A DNA stretch of 64,000 nucleotides from Roseobacter sp. (GTDB lineage: Bacteria > Pseudomonadota > Alphaproteobacteria > Rhodobacterales > Rhodobacteraceae). The stretch is taken from NCBI GenBank assembly GCA_002731875.1, contig PCCY01000021.1, forward strand, positions 646,048-710,047, given 5' to 3'. Positions within the stretch are counted from its first letter, which is position 1. Every line of letters starts with the position of its first letter. The position numbers were made by a program, and so were the translations under genes. This document shows positions 26,604 to 35,095 of the stretch, piece by piece. The notes under the pieces are model-generated. The model was not told the origin of the DNA and did no database searches. It worked only from the letters and a program-made list of their open reading frames with translations.

Positions 26604-28004
26604 TCACAAACCTCCGCCGAACACGCGACCCATGGCACCATCCACCGCTGCGATGATTTCGTCGATATCGTCTTTCTTGGCGATCAGCGCGGGGCTGAAA
26701 CATAGGGTGTTGTTTTTGCCTGGCAGCGACCGATTGGTCGCCCCGATGATGACGCCTTGCGTCATGCAATCCGCGACAACGGCCTGTACCTGTTTTTCAG
26801 AAACCGGTACGCGCGTGCTTCGATCTTCGACCAGTTCCGCGCCCAGAAACAGACCCTTTCCGCGGACCTGACCAATCACGGAATACTTGTCTGACAGCTC
26901 TTCAAGTTCTTCCAGCATGTACTGACCCATGTCGAGAGTGTTCTGAAGCAGATTTTCCCGCTCGATGATCGCCATATTTTCAAGACCTGCGGTAGGGCCA
27001 GCAGTGCAGCCTCCGAATGTCGAAATATCGCGGAAATAGTTCAATGGATCCGCCGCGTCGTCTTTGAACATGTTGAACACCTCTTCAGTGGTCACCAAGC
27101 AGGCGATGGCAGCGTAACCCGACGCAACGCCCTTGGCCATCGTGACCATATCGGGCTGGATGCCATAGTGTTGGTAACCGAACCACTCGCCCGTGCGACC
27201 GACCCCACACACGACTTCGTCGATATGGAGCAAGATATCATATTTGCGGCAAATTTCCTGAACCCGTTCCCAATACCCATCGGGCGGAGTGATAACACCC
27301 CCGCCGGCGGTTACGGGTTCAAGGCACAGGCCGCCCACCGTGTCGGGACCCTCGGCGAGGATGATCTTTTCGATCTGGTCAGCCGCCCAAACCCCATAGT
27401 TGTCTTCGGGTGCGCCATCCTGTTCAAATTTACGATATTCCAGACAATGCGGGACCCGCACAAACCCTTCAGTAAACGGGCCATACTGGGCATTGCGCTC
27501 GTCCTGACCTCCGGCTGACAGGCAGGCAATCGTTGTGCCGTGGTAATCGCGGTCGCGATAGAGAATCTTGTGCTTCTTGCCACCATACCGCTTGTGAGCG
27601 ATCTGGCGAACCATCTTAAAGCCCTTTTCGTTGGCCTCTGACCCAGAGTTGCAGTAATAGACCCGGCTCATGCCCGGCATCTTCTCAATCAGCTTCTCGG
27701 CGAACATCGACCCGGGAATGGAACCTGCCGAGCCTGCAAAATAGTTCAGCTTGATCAACTGATCGCGTACCGCATTGGCGATGCTTTCACGGCCATAGCC
27801 GACGTTCACAGTCCAGACGCCGCCCGACACTGCATCAAGATGTTCTTTACCTTTTTGATCCCAAACGCGCATTCCCTTGCCCTCGACGATGATGCGCGGG
27901 TCTGTGGTTTCATACGGTTTATGCTGGCTTAAATGGTGCCAGATATGGGCGCGATCGGCCTCGACTACACGGGAGATGTCGTTCTCGTTGAATGTACCGT
28001 CCAT
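26604..28004 (-). CDS. tpa: Class III aminotransferase, probably taurine-pyruvate aminotransferase
   Basis: 466 residues from the ATG at 28004, with AAAGGTC upstream; a GTG five codons earlier is less well placed. The PLP-binding region is clear: NSGSEANEKGFKMVRQ, then LLHIDEVVCGVGRTG and VTMAKGVASGYAA with the Schiff-base Lys. The opening MDGTFNENDISRVVEADRA and HIWHHLSQHKPYETTD match taurine-pyruvate aminotransferases as I know them, which make sulfoacetaldehyde and alanine. No xsc, tau transporter or tauR lies next to it, so the substrate could also be another omega-amino acid. Confidence 0.75.
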   Translation of the reverse strand: MDGTFNENDISRVVEADRAHIWHHLSQHKPYETTDPRIIVEGKGMRVWDQKGKEHLDAVSGGVWTVNVGYGRESIANAVRDQLIKLNYFAGSAGSIPGSMFAEKLIEKMPGMSRVYYCNSGSEANEKGFKMVRQIAHKRYGGKKHKILYRDRDYHGTTIACLSAGGQDERNAQYGPFTEGFVRVPHCLEYRKFEQDGAPEDNYGVWAADQIEKIILAEGPDTVGGLCLEPVTAGGGVITPPDGYWERVQEICRKYDILLHIDEVVCGVGRTGEWFGYQHYGIQPDMVTMAKGVASGYAAIACLVTTEEVFNMFKDDAADPLNYFRDISTFGGCTAGPTAGLENMAIIERENLLQNTLDMGQYMLEELEELSDKYSVIGQVRGKGLFLGAELVEDRSTRVPVSEKQVQAVVADCMTQGVIIGATNRSLPGKNNTLCFSPALIAKKDDIDEIIAAVDGAMGRVFGGGL

Positions 28005-28392
28005 GGTCTGACCTTTCACAAGTTGGAAGTAGGTTGGGCATTGTGTTTTTGCCCGCAGCGTATAGGGCCGGCGCTAAAATAAAAGTGTTATTCAGCCCGC
28101 TATACACCGATTGTTAGGGTTAAGTTTCGTCACTGTGAAGGGAAATTTTCAGCGTTGTCGCCTGGCATGCTGTATGTCGCTTGTCGCGGGGATCTTGTGA
28201 TAGGTCGGTTGAAATGTGAATCAACCACGTGATCGGATCAAGTGCTGCATGACTGTCTTGGTTAACGGGATGCACAGCCGCCGCAAGTTCACCGCATGAA
28301 AATAGAGCCGGAATTGGGGAAATTCCGGCTCGACTTCTATGATATTGCTTACATGTCAGGCGGCGCTTTGCGCTGGCAGGTCAACCTGGCTG
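28005..28392. other. 388-base gene-free stretch between tpa and the helicase gene
   Basis: It should contain the tpa promoter on the minus strand and the terminator of the helicase gene (28301..28331). I saw no TauR-type direct repeats and no RNA gene. Confidence 0.5.
28301..28331 (-). terminator. Hairpin terminator downstream of the DEAD-box helicase gene
   Basis: A perfect 11-bp inverted repeat (GAGCCGGAATT / AATTCCGGCTC) has a 5-base loop at 28316-28320. On the minus strand it is followed by TATTTTC. It lies about 60 bases past the helicase stop. Confidence 0.65.
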
Positions 28393-30573
28393 CTATTTCG
28401 GTCGAAAGCTGTTTTTGGCCCGCTTTGGGGCGCTTGCACCACCACGAGCACCGCTTGCTGGTTTACCGCCTTTGGGTTTGCTGTCAGGCTTGCCAAGCTT
28501 GTTTGGTGGCACGAACCGCTTGGACGGGTCGGAAGCACGCGTTTTAAAGGGCTTGTCCGCCGCGGGTTTCTTGTCGGCCCGTGGGGCATCAGACTTGCGA
28601 TCAGAGGGTTTTTCCTTCTTCCAGACCGCCTTGGCCTTTGGGGCCTTCGATGTATCAATCGCATCTGGCTTTGGGTTGCTCTTGGGTTTTGGCGTGGCAC
28701 CGGGCTTAAGAGGGCTACGTTCGGTTTTATGAGACTTTGGCGGGCGCTCGCCCTTAGGGGCCCGAGGTTTATCAAACTTGGCCTTGTCACCGCGCGGCTT
28801 GCCTTCGGTCGCTCTTTCGGGGCGAGGCGCACGGGGTTTTTCGATGGTCACGGCCGCAGAATCCACCGGAGCGGGACGGGCCTTGCGCGGCTGGCTTGGC
28901 GCATCGGAATCGTAAGAGGGGCGGGGTGCACGTTCGGGCCGTGGGCCCCGATCCGGCCGGGGACCGCGATTGCCGGCAGGCTTTGAACCGCGTGACAGAT
29001 CCGGTGCCTTGTCCAGCTTGGTAACCACCGCGCCGTCCTCGACCTTCATGTCGGGGCCAAGCGCGTTGGTGAACTTATCTGCCGAGGTCGCAAGAATTTC
29101 CACAAAGGTGTGGCTTGGTTGAACACGGATCGCACCGACGTCGTCCTTTGTGAGATCGCCCATGCGGCAAATCATCGGCAGAATAGTGCGCGGTTCGGCA
29201 TCGTTATTGCGGCCCACCGAGATCGAGAACCATACCGAGGGACCGAAATCGCCGCGCGGCTTTTCATCGGCTGGCGTACCTGGCTCTGCAAGCTGTTCAG
29301 GAGCAGATTGCCGCGCACGATAGAGATTCACAAAGGCTGTCGCCAGTTGCTGGGGACTGAACTGGTCAACCAGATTGGCAACGAATCCCGTCGCGTCTTC
29401 GGGGATAGGGTTGGACCAGGCTGAGTCGGCCAGCAACCGCTTTTCATCTTCGGCGTTCACCTCTTCAGCCGATGGCGGGTTCGCCCACTCTACCTTGAGC
29501 TTTGCGCCCCCGATCAGGCGGTTGGCCTTGCTGCGCAGCTTGGCCGGGACGATCAGAGCGGACACACCCTTGCGCCCTGCGCGACCTGTCCGGCCCGATC
29601 GGTGTAACAACGTGTCGGAATTGGACGGCAGATCAGCATGGATCACCAGTTCGAGGTTGGGCAGGTCGATACCGCGTGCCGCCACATCGGTTGCGATACA
29701 CACACGGGCGCGGCCATCACGAAGCGCTTGCAGGGCGTTCGTTCTTTCGGTCTGGGACAATTCGCCGGATAGGGCCACGACCGAAAAACCCCGGTTGGTG
29801 AATCGTGTTGTCAGTCGGGCCACAGCCGCGCGTGTGTTACAGAACACGATGGCATTCTTGGCCTCGTAAAACCGCAGTACGTTGATGATCGCGTTTTCAG
29901 TGTCGCGAGGATGCACAGTCAAGGCGCGGTATTCGATATCGCTGTGCTGTTTCTTTTCGCCGACAGTTTCGACGCGCTGCGCGTTTCGCTGGTATGACTT
30001 GGCCAGTTTGGCAATCGCCGCAGGAACGGTTGCCGAAAACAACAGCGTACGCCGCTCTTCGGGGGCTTCGGAAAGAATGAATTCCAGTTCTTCGCGGAAA
30101 CCGAGGTCAAGCATTTCATCTGCTTCATCCAGCACCACGGCGCGGATGTCGGACAGGTTGATGTTGTTGCGTTTGATGTGATCGCAAAGCCGGCCCGGAG
30201 TCGCGACAACGATATGTGCACCTCGGTCCAGGGCGCGTCGTTCTGTGCGGGTATCCATTCCACCCACACAGGTGGTGACGACAGCACCTGCTTCGCTGTA
30301 CAACCACGTCAATTCGCGACTGACCTGCATTGCCAATTCCCGCGTGGGTGCGATGATCAGCGCAAGCGGTGCGCCTGCGTGCCCGAACTTGTCACGGTCG
30401 CCCAGCAGGGTCGGTGCGATGGCCAGACCAAATGCAACTGTTTTGCCAGATCCGGTTTGCGCCGACACCAGAAGGTCGGCGTCAGTCAGTGCTGGATCTG
30501 TTACAGCTTCCTGCACGGGGGTAAGCGATTCGTAGCCTTGTTTGGCAAGAGCGTCGGCGATGGTCTGGATCAA
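28393..30573 (-). CDS. DEAD-box RNA helicase with long basic low-complexity tail
   Basis: 726 residues from a TTG start at 30573, with AGGA 7 bases upstream; no ATG or GTG fits the conserved N-terminus. Motif Q is around residue 20, motif I AQTGSGKT at 38-45, DEAD at 149-152, then SAT and HRSGRTGRAG. A DbpA-like RNA-binding domain follows near 440-520. The final ~190 residues are almost only K, R, P, A, D, S and G and are surely disordered. It likely unwinds structured RNA in ribosome assembly or RNA decay, like DeaD/CsdA. Confidence 0.9.
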   Translation of the reverse strand: MIQTIADALAKQGYESLTPVQEAVTDPALTDADLLVSAQTGSGKTVAFGLAIAPTLLGDRDKFGHAGAPLALIIAPTRELAMQVSRELTWLYSEAGAVVTTCVGGMDTRTERRALDRGAHIVVATPGRLCDHIKRNNINLSDIRAVVLDEADEMLDLGFREELEFILSEAPEERRTLLFSATVPAAIAKLAKSYQRNAQRVETVGEKKQHSDIEYRALTVHPRDTENAIINVLRFYEAKNAIVFCNTRAAVARLTTRFTNRGFSVVALSGELSQTERTNALQALRDGRARVCIATDVAARGIDLPNLELVIHADLPSNSDTLLHRSGRTGRAGRKGVSALIVPAKLRSKANRLIGGAKLKVEWANPPSAEEVNAEDEKRLLADSAWSNPIPEDATGFVANLVDQFSPQQLATAFVNLYRARQSAPEQLAEPGTPADEKPRGDFGPSVWFSISVGRNNDAEPRTILPMICRMGDLTKDDVGAIRVQPSHTFVEILATSADKFTNALGPDMKVEDGAVVTKLDKAPDLSRGSKPAGNRGPRPDRGPRPERAPRPSYDSDAPSQPRKARPAPVDSAAVTIEKPRAPRPERATEGKPRGDKAKFDKPRAPKGERPPKSHKTERSPLKPGATPKPKSNPKPDAIDTSKAPKAKAVWKKEKPSDRKSDAPRADKKPAADKPFKTRASDPSKRFVPPNKLGKPDSKPKGGKPASGARGGASAPKRAKNSFRPK

Positions 30574-30775
30574 AGGATTGTCCTGTCTGAGAAAATACCG
30601 CGCTTGAAATACGCGCGTAGAGGCAAAAGCGTATCGCTAAGCCAAGGGTTGCGCCCGTCCCTAATCATTTGTGTCCAGGATGTACATGACTTTGTCATCT
30701 TGCGCCAATCTGGAAGCCATTCTGCAAATGTGGTACAATAAAACGGGCTTTGGATAAGCAAAGACAGGGGGGGCC

Positions 30776-31273
30776 ATGGCCAAGGTCGCTGACGGCAGAA
30801 CCATATCATCCTCAATATCCCGCGAAGTCGCGTCGATCATGGATGTGGTGACCTTCCGGATGTCAAGGCTGGTCGCTGTGCAGAACCGGGCCGGGCAGCA
30901 TTGGACCGACCGTAAATTCGGCCTTAGCCTGAACGAGTGGTGGCTGCTTGCTGTAACCCATGCCCATCAATTTGTCAGGGCGGGTGATATTGCCGATATG
31001 CTGGCCATGGACAAAAGCCAGCTAAGCCGTCTGATCAAAAGCCTTGTGGCGAAAGAGCTGATCAAACGATCATCCGATCCGGAAGATGCGCGGGCGACCA
31101 TGATCCACGTGACGGGCAAGGGCCACATGGTGCACGATCGGTTGTTGAAAGAAGCGGTGCGGCGCAGCGAGAAAGAGCTCGCGCCATTGTCGGACGAAGA
31201 ACTGCGACAGCTGAACGATCTGCTGGAACGCCTGACGGAACATAACGTCGGTCTGCTCCACAAGAATTGCTGA
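30776..31273 (+). CDS. MarR family transcriptional regulator
   Basis: 165 residues from the ATG at 30776, directly after a run of seven G residues that includes the ribosome site. A winged helix is visible (DIADMLAMDKSQLSRLIKSLVAKEL, then RSSDPEDARATMIHVTGKG). Proteins of this type bind palindromic operators as dimers and often release DNA on binding aromatic acids. It is divergent from the helicase gene and convergent with gamma-glutamyltransferase; its target is not evident. Confidence 0.85.
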   Translation: MAKVADGRTISSSISREVASIMDVVTFRMSRLVAVQNRAGQHWTDRKFGLSLNEWWLLAVTHAHQFVRAGDIADMLAMDKSQLSRLIKSLVAKELIKRSSDPEDARATMIHVTGKGHMVHDRLLKEAVRRSEKELAPLSDEELRQLNDLLERLTEHNVGLLHKNC

Positions 31274-31286
31274 TTGCTCGGGTCGG

Positions 31287-31305
31287 TGCAGATGATCCAT
31301 CTGCA
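31287..31305. repeat. 19-base palindrome between convergent marR and gamma-glutamyltransferase genes
   Basis: TGCAGATG and CATCTGCA flank a 3-base centre. It lies in the 48 bases between two stop codons and has no T-run, so it may be a short bidirectional transcript-end hairpin. Confidence 0.4.
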
Positions 31306-31321
31306 GTGACCAGCGCGATAG

Positions 31322-32896
31322 TTAAGCGTCAGCGCCGACCGCGTCACCCCAGGCCGACATGATTTCGGTTGCACCGACGTTTTCGCCATCCTTGCGACCC
31401 ACCCCCGACGGACACGCGAAATGGTAGGGAAAAATCGTGCGTGGTGCGGTGACAACGTTTGCCAGACTGTCTTTCAGGGTGTCGATCACTTCGGGCTCCA
31501 TTGCGTCGTCAACGATGGTTACGTCGTCCATGCTCATGTCAGTACGCGGATGGTGAAAAGCTGTCTCGAGATCCATTCCGAAATCAAGCAGCAACGACGT
31601 CAATTCGACCACGGCTGGCATGATTTTGCGCCCTCCGGATGCACCGATGGCGAATTGCGAACCGTCTGATCGGGCCAGGATGGTGGGGCACATATTGGCC
31701 AGGCATCTTTTGTTGGGTGCCAGCGAATTGGGTTTGCCGGGTTCCGGATCGAACCACATGATACCGTTGTTCATCAAGATGCCCGACCCAGGTAACATTA
31801 ATCTTGAACCGAATATCGACAACAGCGTCTGGGTGACTGCAACCATGTTGCCTTGCGCGTCTACGACACTGAAATGGGTGGTGCACGATGGATCGGGCTC
31901 GTGTTCGGTATCCCCCATCGTCGCATAGCGTTCCTGGTTGGCCTGACGGATCGCCCGATCATAGGTGATGTATGTTTCGCCGTCGGGAAGCTTTCCTCGG
32001 GGGTACCAAGCCGACATAAGCTCGAGAGCGCGGCGCATGGTGGGACCGGCGGTAAGCGTAGGGGTCGCCATGATTTCATGGTCTCTGTAGGGAAAATGCA
32101 TCGCGTCTACGATCGAGGCTGTATACTTGGCAAGATCCTCGATGCTGTGCCGCCCGCCAGCCGCGGTCAGGTCGTCAATGATCGACTGCGCGAGCGGCCC
32201 TTCGTAAAAAGCGCGCGGCCCCCCTTGGGCAACCACGCCAAGCGAATCCGCCAGCCGATCAAGATTGCATCTGGTTTCGCCCAACGCGGTCCATCCGGAC
32301 GCTTTGGGGAAACCTCCTTCATCCAGGAATGTGCGCGCTGATGCAGGAAACGGTGCAAGGTCTTTGGCCGACCCGCCGATAATCAACTGCGCATACCAAT
32401 CGACGGGCAGGCCGGATTGCGCCAAACCTATGGCCGGCGCGATCAGATCAGCCCAATCCATTGTAGCGAAAGTCTGATGCGCCAGTCCCATTCCCGCGAC
32501 CTGACCGGGGATGGCGACGGCCTTAGCCCCCATCACGTTGCGGTCTTCCAATACCGACGGCCAAGGAAACAGATCGTCGGCCTTACCCCCGACGATAGGG
32601 TAGTCTTCAACCTCCAGGCCGATAGGTGATTTCATTCCGAATTCGATGACCTTGGCGGTTTTCTCGCCTGCCAAACGCACAATCATAAAGCCGCCGCCAC
32701 CCATTCCGCTCATCCATGGTTCAGCGGCACCCAAAGCAAAGGACGTGGCAATCGCCGCATCTACGGCATTGCCCCCCTGAGCCATGATATCGGCACCGAC
32801 CTGGGCGGCCACGCGGCTTTGCGATGCGACGATCCCTTGGCGACTATGAAGCGCGGGTTTGGAAATCTGCCAGGATTTGTTTTGGGGCTGGGTCAT
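31322..32896 (-). CDS. Gamma-glutamyltransferase family protein
   Basis: 524 residues. The autocatalytic cleavage site that generates the nucleophilic Thr is visible in TTHFSVVDAQGNMVAVTQTL (about residues 342-361). The large-subunit N-terminus (GIVASQSRVAAQVGADIMAQGGNAVDAAIA) and the GSGILMNNGIMWFDP region also fit. The family hydrolyses or transfers the gamma-glutamyl group of glutathione and related compounds. No signal peptide is seen, so this may be a cytoplasmic acylase-like member rather than the periplasmic enzyme. Confidence 0.85.
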   Translation of the reverse strand: MTQPQNKSWQISKPALHSRQGIVASQSRVAAQVGADIMAQGGNAVDAAIATSFALGAAEPWMSGMGGGGFMIVRLAGEKTAKVIEFGMKSPIGLEVEDYPIVGGKADDLFPWPSVLEDRNVMGAKAVAIPGQVAGMGLAHQTFATMDWADLIAPAIGLAQSGLPVDWYAQLIIGGSAKDLAPFPASARTFLDEGGFPKASGWTALGETRCNLDRLADSLGVVAQGGPRAFYEGPLAQSIIDDLTAAGGRHSIEDLAKYTASIVDAMHFPYRDHEIMATPTLTAGPTMRRALELMSAWYPRGKLPDGETYITYDRAIRQANQERYATMGDTEHEPDPSCTTHFSVVDAQGNMVAVTQTLLSIFGSRLMLPGSGILMNNGIMWFDPEPGKPNSLAPNKRCLANMCPTILARSDGSQFAIGASGGRKIMPAVVELTSLLLDFGMDLETAFHHPRTDMSMDDVTIVDDAMEPEVIDTLKDSLANVVTAPRTIFPYHFACPSGVGRKDGENVGATEIMSAWGDAVGADA

Positions 32897-33004
32897 CGGG
32901 GCGTCCCTGAAGTTGTGATTTTACCATCCAACGCCAGTCTCGAGAGATTTGCAAACCCTAGTATCGTACCTGCCGACCAAAAAGGCGGCAGGTAGATGAA
33001 CGTA

Positions 33005-33625
33005 TCAGTTTACCGGTAGCGGAGCCGCCGCGAAGGCAAATACCGGGGCCATCTGTGATTTATCCTGCCAGCTGTCCGCAGAGTCAGGGTAAATAAAGCC
33101 GGTAACAGGGTAAACGCGACCGTAGGAATCTTCCTGACTTTCCAACCGCACTTTCGACCAGTCGTTGGCGTCAGATACGTCAATCACGCTCATTCTCAAC
33201 GAAATCTTGTCGCGCTTCCAATTTGCATGATCAACACGGATTTCTCGAGGCGTGACGACTTCTGACACGACAGCGATATGGCCCATCGGGTTAGAGCTGG
33301 TCGCCGTAAACGCCATCACCGCACCCGAGACAGGTTTCTTGCCCCTGGCATATGACCCTTCTGCCTTGCCCCACCAGGTGTTCGCATTTCCGCGAATGTT
33401 CACTCCGCTGGCGTTGCGCGCAAACGGAACACACCAGACCCTTTGTCCGTTGGCCTGAAGCTTGCGGACTTCGCGTATCGCCAAGGCTTTAAGGTCTGGA
33501 TTTATCCCCGCAGAAGAAATTGTCTGTATCTCTGTAGGTGCCTGAGTGCAGGCTGCTGACAACAGCAGGGCCACAAGGAGTAGAGGGGTTCCGATTTTTG
33601 TCGTCCATTGGCGTTTCACGCTCAT
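33005..33625 (-). CDS. CHAP-domain lipoprotein, probable peptidoglycan amidase/endopeptidase
   Basis: 206 residues. The lipoprotein signal ends LLLSAAC. The CHAP (cysteine, histidine-dependent amidohydrolase/peptidase) features are VWCVPFARNASGVNI with the nucleophile Cys, GNANTWWGKA, GHIAVVSEVV with the His, and VDHANW. Family members cut peptide cross-links of the cell wall. It stands alone with a long gene-free region upstream. Confidence 0.82.
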   Translation of the reverse strand: MSVKRQWTTKIGTPLLLVALLLSAACTQAPTEIQTISSAGINPDLKALAIREVRKLQANGQRVWCVPFARNASGVNIRGNANTWWGKAEGSYARGKKPVSGAVMAFTATSSNPMGHIAVVSEVVTPREIRVDHANWKRDKISLRMSVIDVSDANDWSKVRLESQEDSYGRVYPVTGFIYPDSADSWQDKSQMAPVFAFAAAPLPVN

Positions 33626-34152
33626 TTATTGTATCCGTTGCCTGTTTTCTGAAGCTTTACTGTCCCGGTAAAGTGAGCCGGAGCTTTGATGATTTTATTC
33701 GGAAAACAAAGAGCATCGTTTTTAACTGGCGATATTCCGCTACTAATATTGAAAATTGTTAATTTGCGGGAACCAATTCAGGGTACCCCTATTTAATGCG
33801 CAGCGCGGTATCTCTTTGATACGCCTGCTGATTTTCATCAGCAAAAACACAACGGGAAAATCAGCCTGCATAGGTTTGCGCCACTGTTCATCACCTCGAC
33901 AGGTGCACAACAGACCGGGCACGGTCAATTTTGGTGATTATCAAAATGTTCGATTTTGCGATTGTCGGCCCCGACTCTCAGTTCACCCTCGTGGGTGCAG
34001 GGGAAAAACGTGTTCAAGCGCCCCGACTGATATAGTCCGCGATGACGAAAACTGGATCAGCCACATTCGCTGGAAATATGTGATGACCGCCTTTCACGGT
34101 GAACGGCGGCGATTGGTCAGTTTGCCCCCAAGCGGTGGCTCTGCCGGTCTAT
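33626..34152. other. 527-base gene-free stretch
   Basis: It separates the CHAP lipoprotein start from the AraC regulator stop. It is AT-richer than its surroundings and its reading frames show no recognisable protein. Bases 33981-34009 resemble a single CRISPR-type repeat (listed separately). No RNA gene is identified, although a small RNA is possible. Confidence 0.5.
33981..34009 (+). repeat. Solitary CRISPR-repeat-like element (type I-E-like)
   Basis: The 29 bases begin GTTCACCC, contain the self-complementary CACCC/GGGTG, and end GGGGAAAAAC. This resembles type I-E repeats in shape. There is no second copy one repeat-spacer unit (about 61 bases) to either side and no cas gene in the window. 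Confidence 0.2.
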
Positions 34153-35004
34153 CTAGCGAATGAATTGCTTGCGATATTGCGAGGGTGTGACCCCTTGCAC
34201 CGATCGAAAGCGCCTTGAGAAATAGGATGGGTCCGTGAAACCCAGTCGATATCCAACTTCGGCAATCGAATTGGATGTAAAAGCCAACAGGCGGCAGGCT
34301 TCTTGCATGGTTGCGGATTCTATGTACGCGGCGGCAGATAGGCCCTTGGTCATCTGGCATAGACGGGTAAGGTGTCCGGTGCTCAAACCCATTTCGGCAG
34401 CATAATTGCGGGCGCTTCGTTGCTGTCCCATGTGCTTAGCGATCAATTGGTCAAGCCGGGCAACGCGCTGGTCTGGCAAGGTCGCACGCTCTTCGTGATT
34501 CGCTACACCCAAAGAGGCGATGCTGGCCAAAGTCGCATGCCCCAGTCCTATGGAAATTTGTGACCGAAAAGGTCCATTTTTTCTGAGTGCGGCGTCAAGC
34601 TGGGTCATCAATGTGACCAAGGGTTCGTCGGCGTTGGCGACGATAGGCCGCGACAGCGCTTCGACCAATTCCGCGCTGCTTGGGCTGATGTTATGCAGCA
34701 ATGAGTATGGGAATGATTGCACCATGCCTTGAATGAACGGCGCAAGGTGAAATTCGTGAACCGTCTGAGGGGGGATATATAGAACGACATTATCGAAAAG
34801 GTCGAAGACTTGGCTATCTACGAACGCTTTGCCCGCGCCTTGTTTGACATAAAAAATCTGAGCAAGCTGCGCATGCCTATGGGGCGATATCTGCCAGCCG
34901 TGATCTGGGGCGCGGTCTTCAAAATGCTCGCAATGCAATACGTCAGGAAACGCATCGGTCTCTCCGAACAACGCATAATCAGGAATGCTGTTCACATTAC
35001 GCAT
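34153..35004 (-). CDS. pobR: AraC family transcriptional regulator, PobR-like
   Basis: 283 residues from the ATG at 35004; an upstream extension is not conserved-looking and runs into pobA. An N-terminal cupin-like effector domain (SPHRHAQLAQIFYVKQGAG) is followed by two AraC helix-turn-helix motifs (RNYAAEMGLSTGHLTRLCQ and VGYRLGFTDPSYFSRRF). Divergent placement next to pobA supports a 4-hydroxybenzoate-responsive activator; that role is from family and context. Confidence 0.85.
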   Translation of the reverse strand: MRNVNSIPDYALFGETDAFPDVLHCEHFEDRAPDHGWQISPHRHAQLAQIFYVKQGAGKAFVDSQVFDLFDNVVLYIPPQTVHEFHLAPFIQGMVQSFPYSLLHNISPSSAELVEALSRPIVANADEPLVTLMTQLDAALRKNGPFRSQISIGLGHATLASIASLGVANHEERATLPDQRVARLDQLIAKHMGQQRSARNYAAEMGLSTGHLTRLCQMTKGLSAAAYIESATMQEACRLLAFTSNSIAEVGYRLGFTDPSYFSRRFRSVQGVTPSQYRKQFIR

Positions 35005-35095
35005 GCACGAATAGTACCAGAGAATGCGGGCCCGGTCCATTCCAACAGTTGCCATTGATACGCTAGTAATTGATGCAAGCAGGACAAGGTACAAA
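35005..35095. promoter_or_regulatory. Divergent pobR-pobA control region
   Basis: 91 bases between the two start codons. A direct repeat of ATTGAT occurs at about 35054 and 35070, roughly 16 bases apart, close to the pobA start. Direct half-sites are how AraC-type activators usually bind, but the match is short. Confidence 0.35.

Noticed and set aside
33981-34009. A CRISPR array
   Set aside because: Only one repeat-like copy; none at the expected ~61-base spacing and no cas genes in the window.
33756-34163. 135-codon plus-strand frame in the gene-free region
   Set aside because: No ribosome site or recognisable protein, and it runs through the end of the AraC gene on the other strand.
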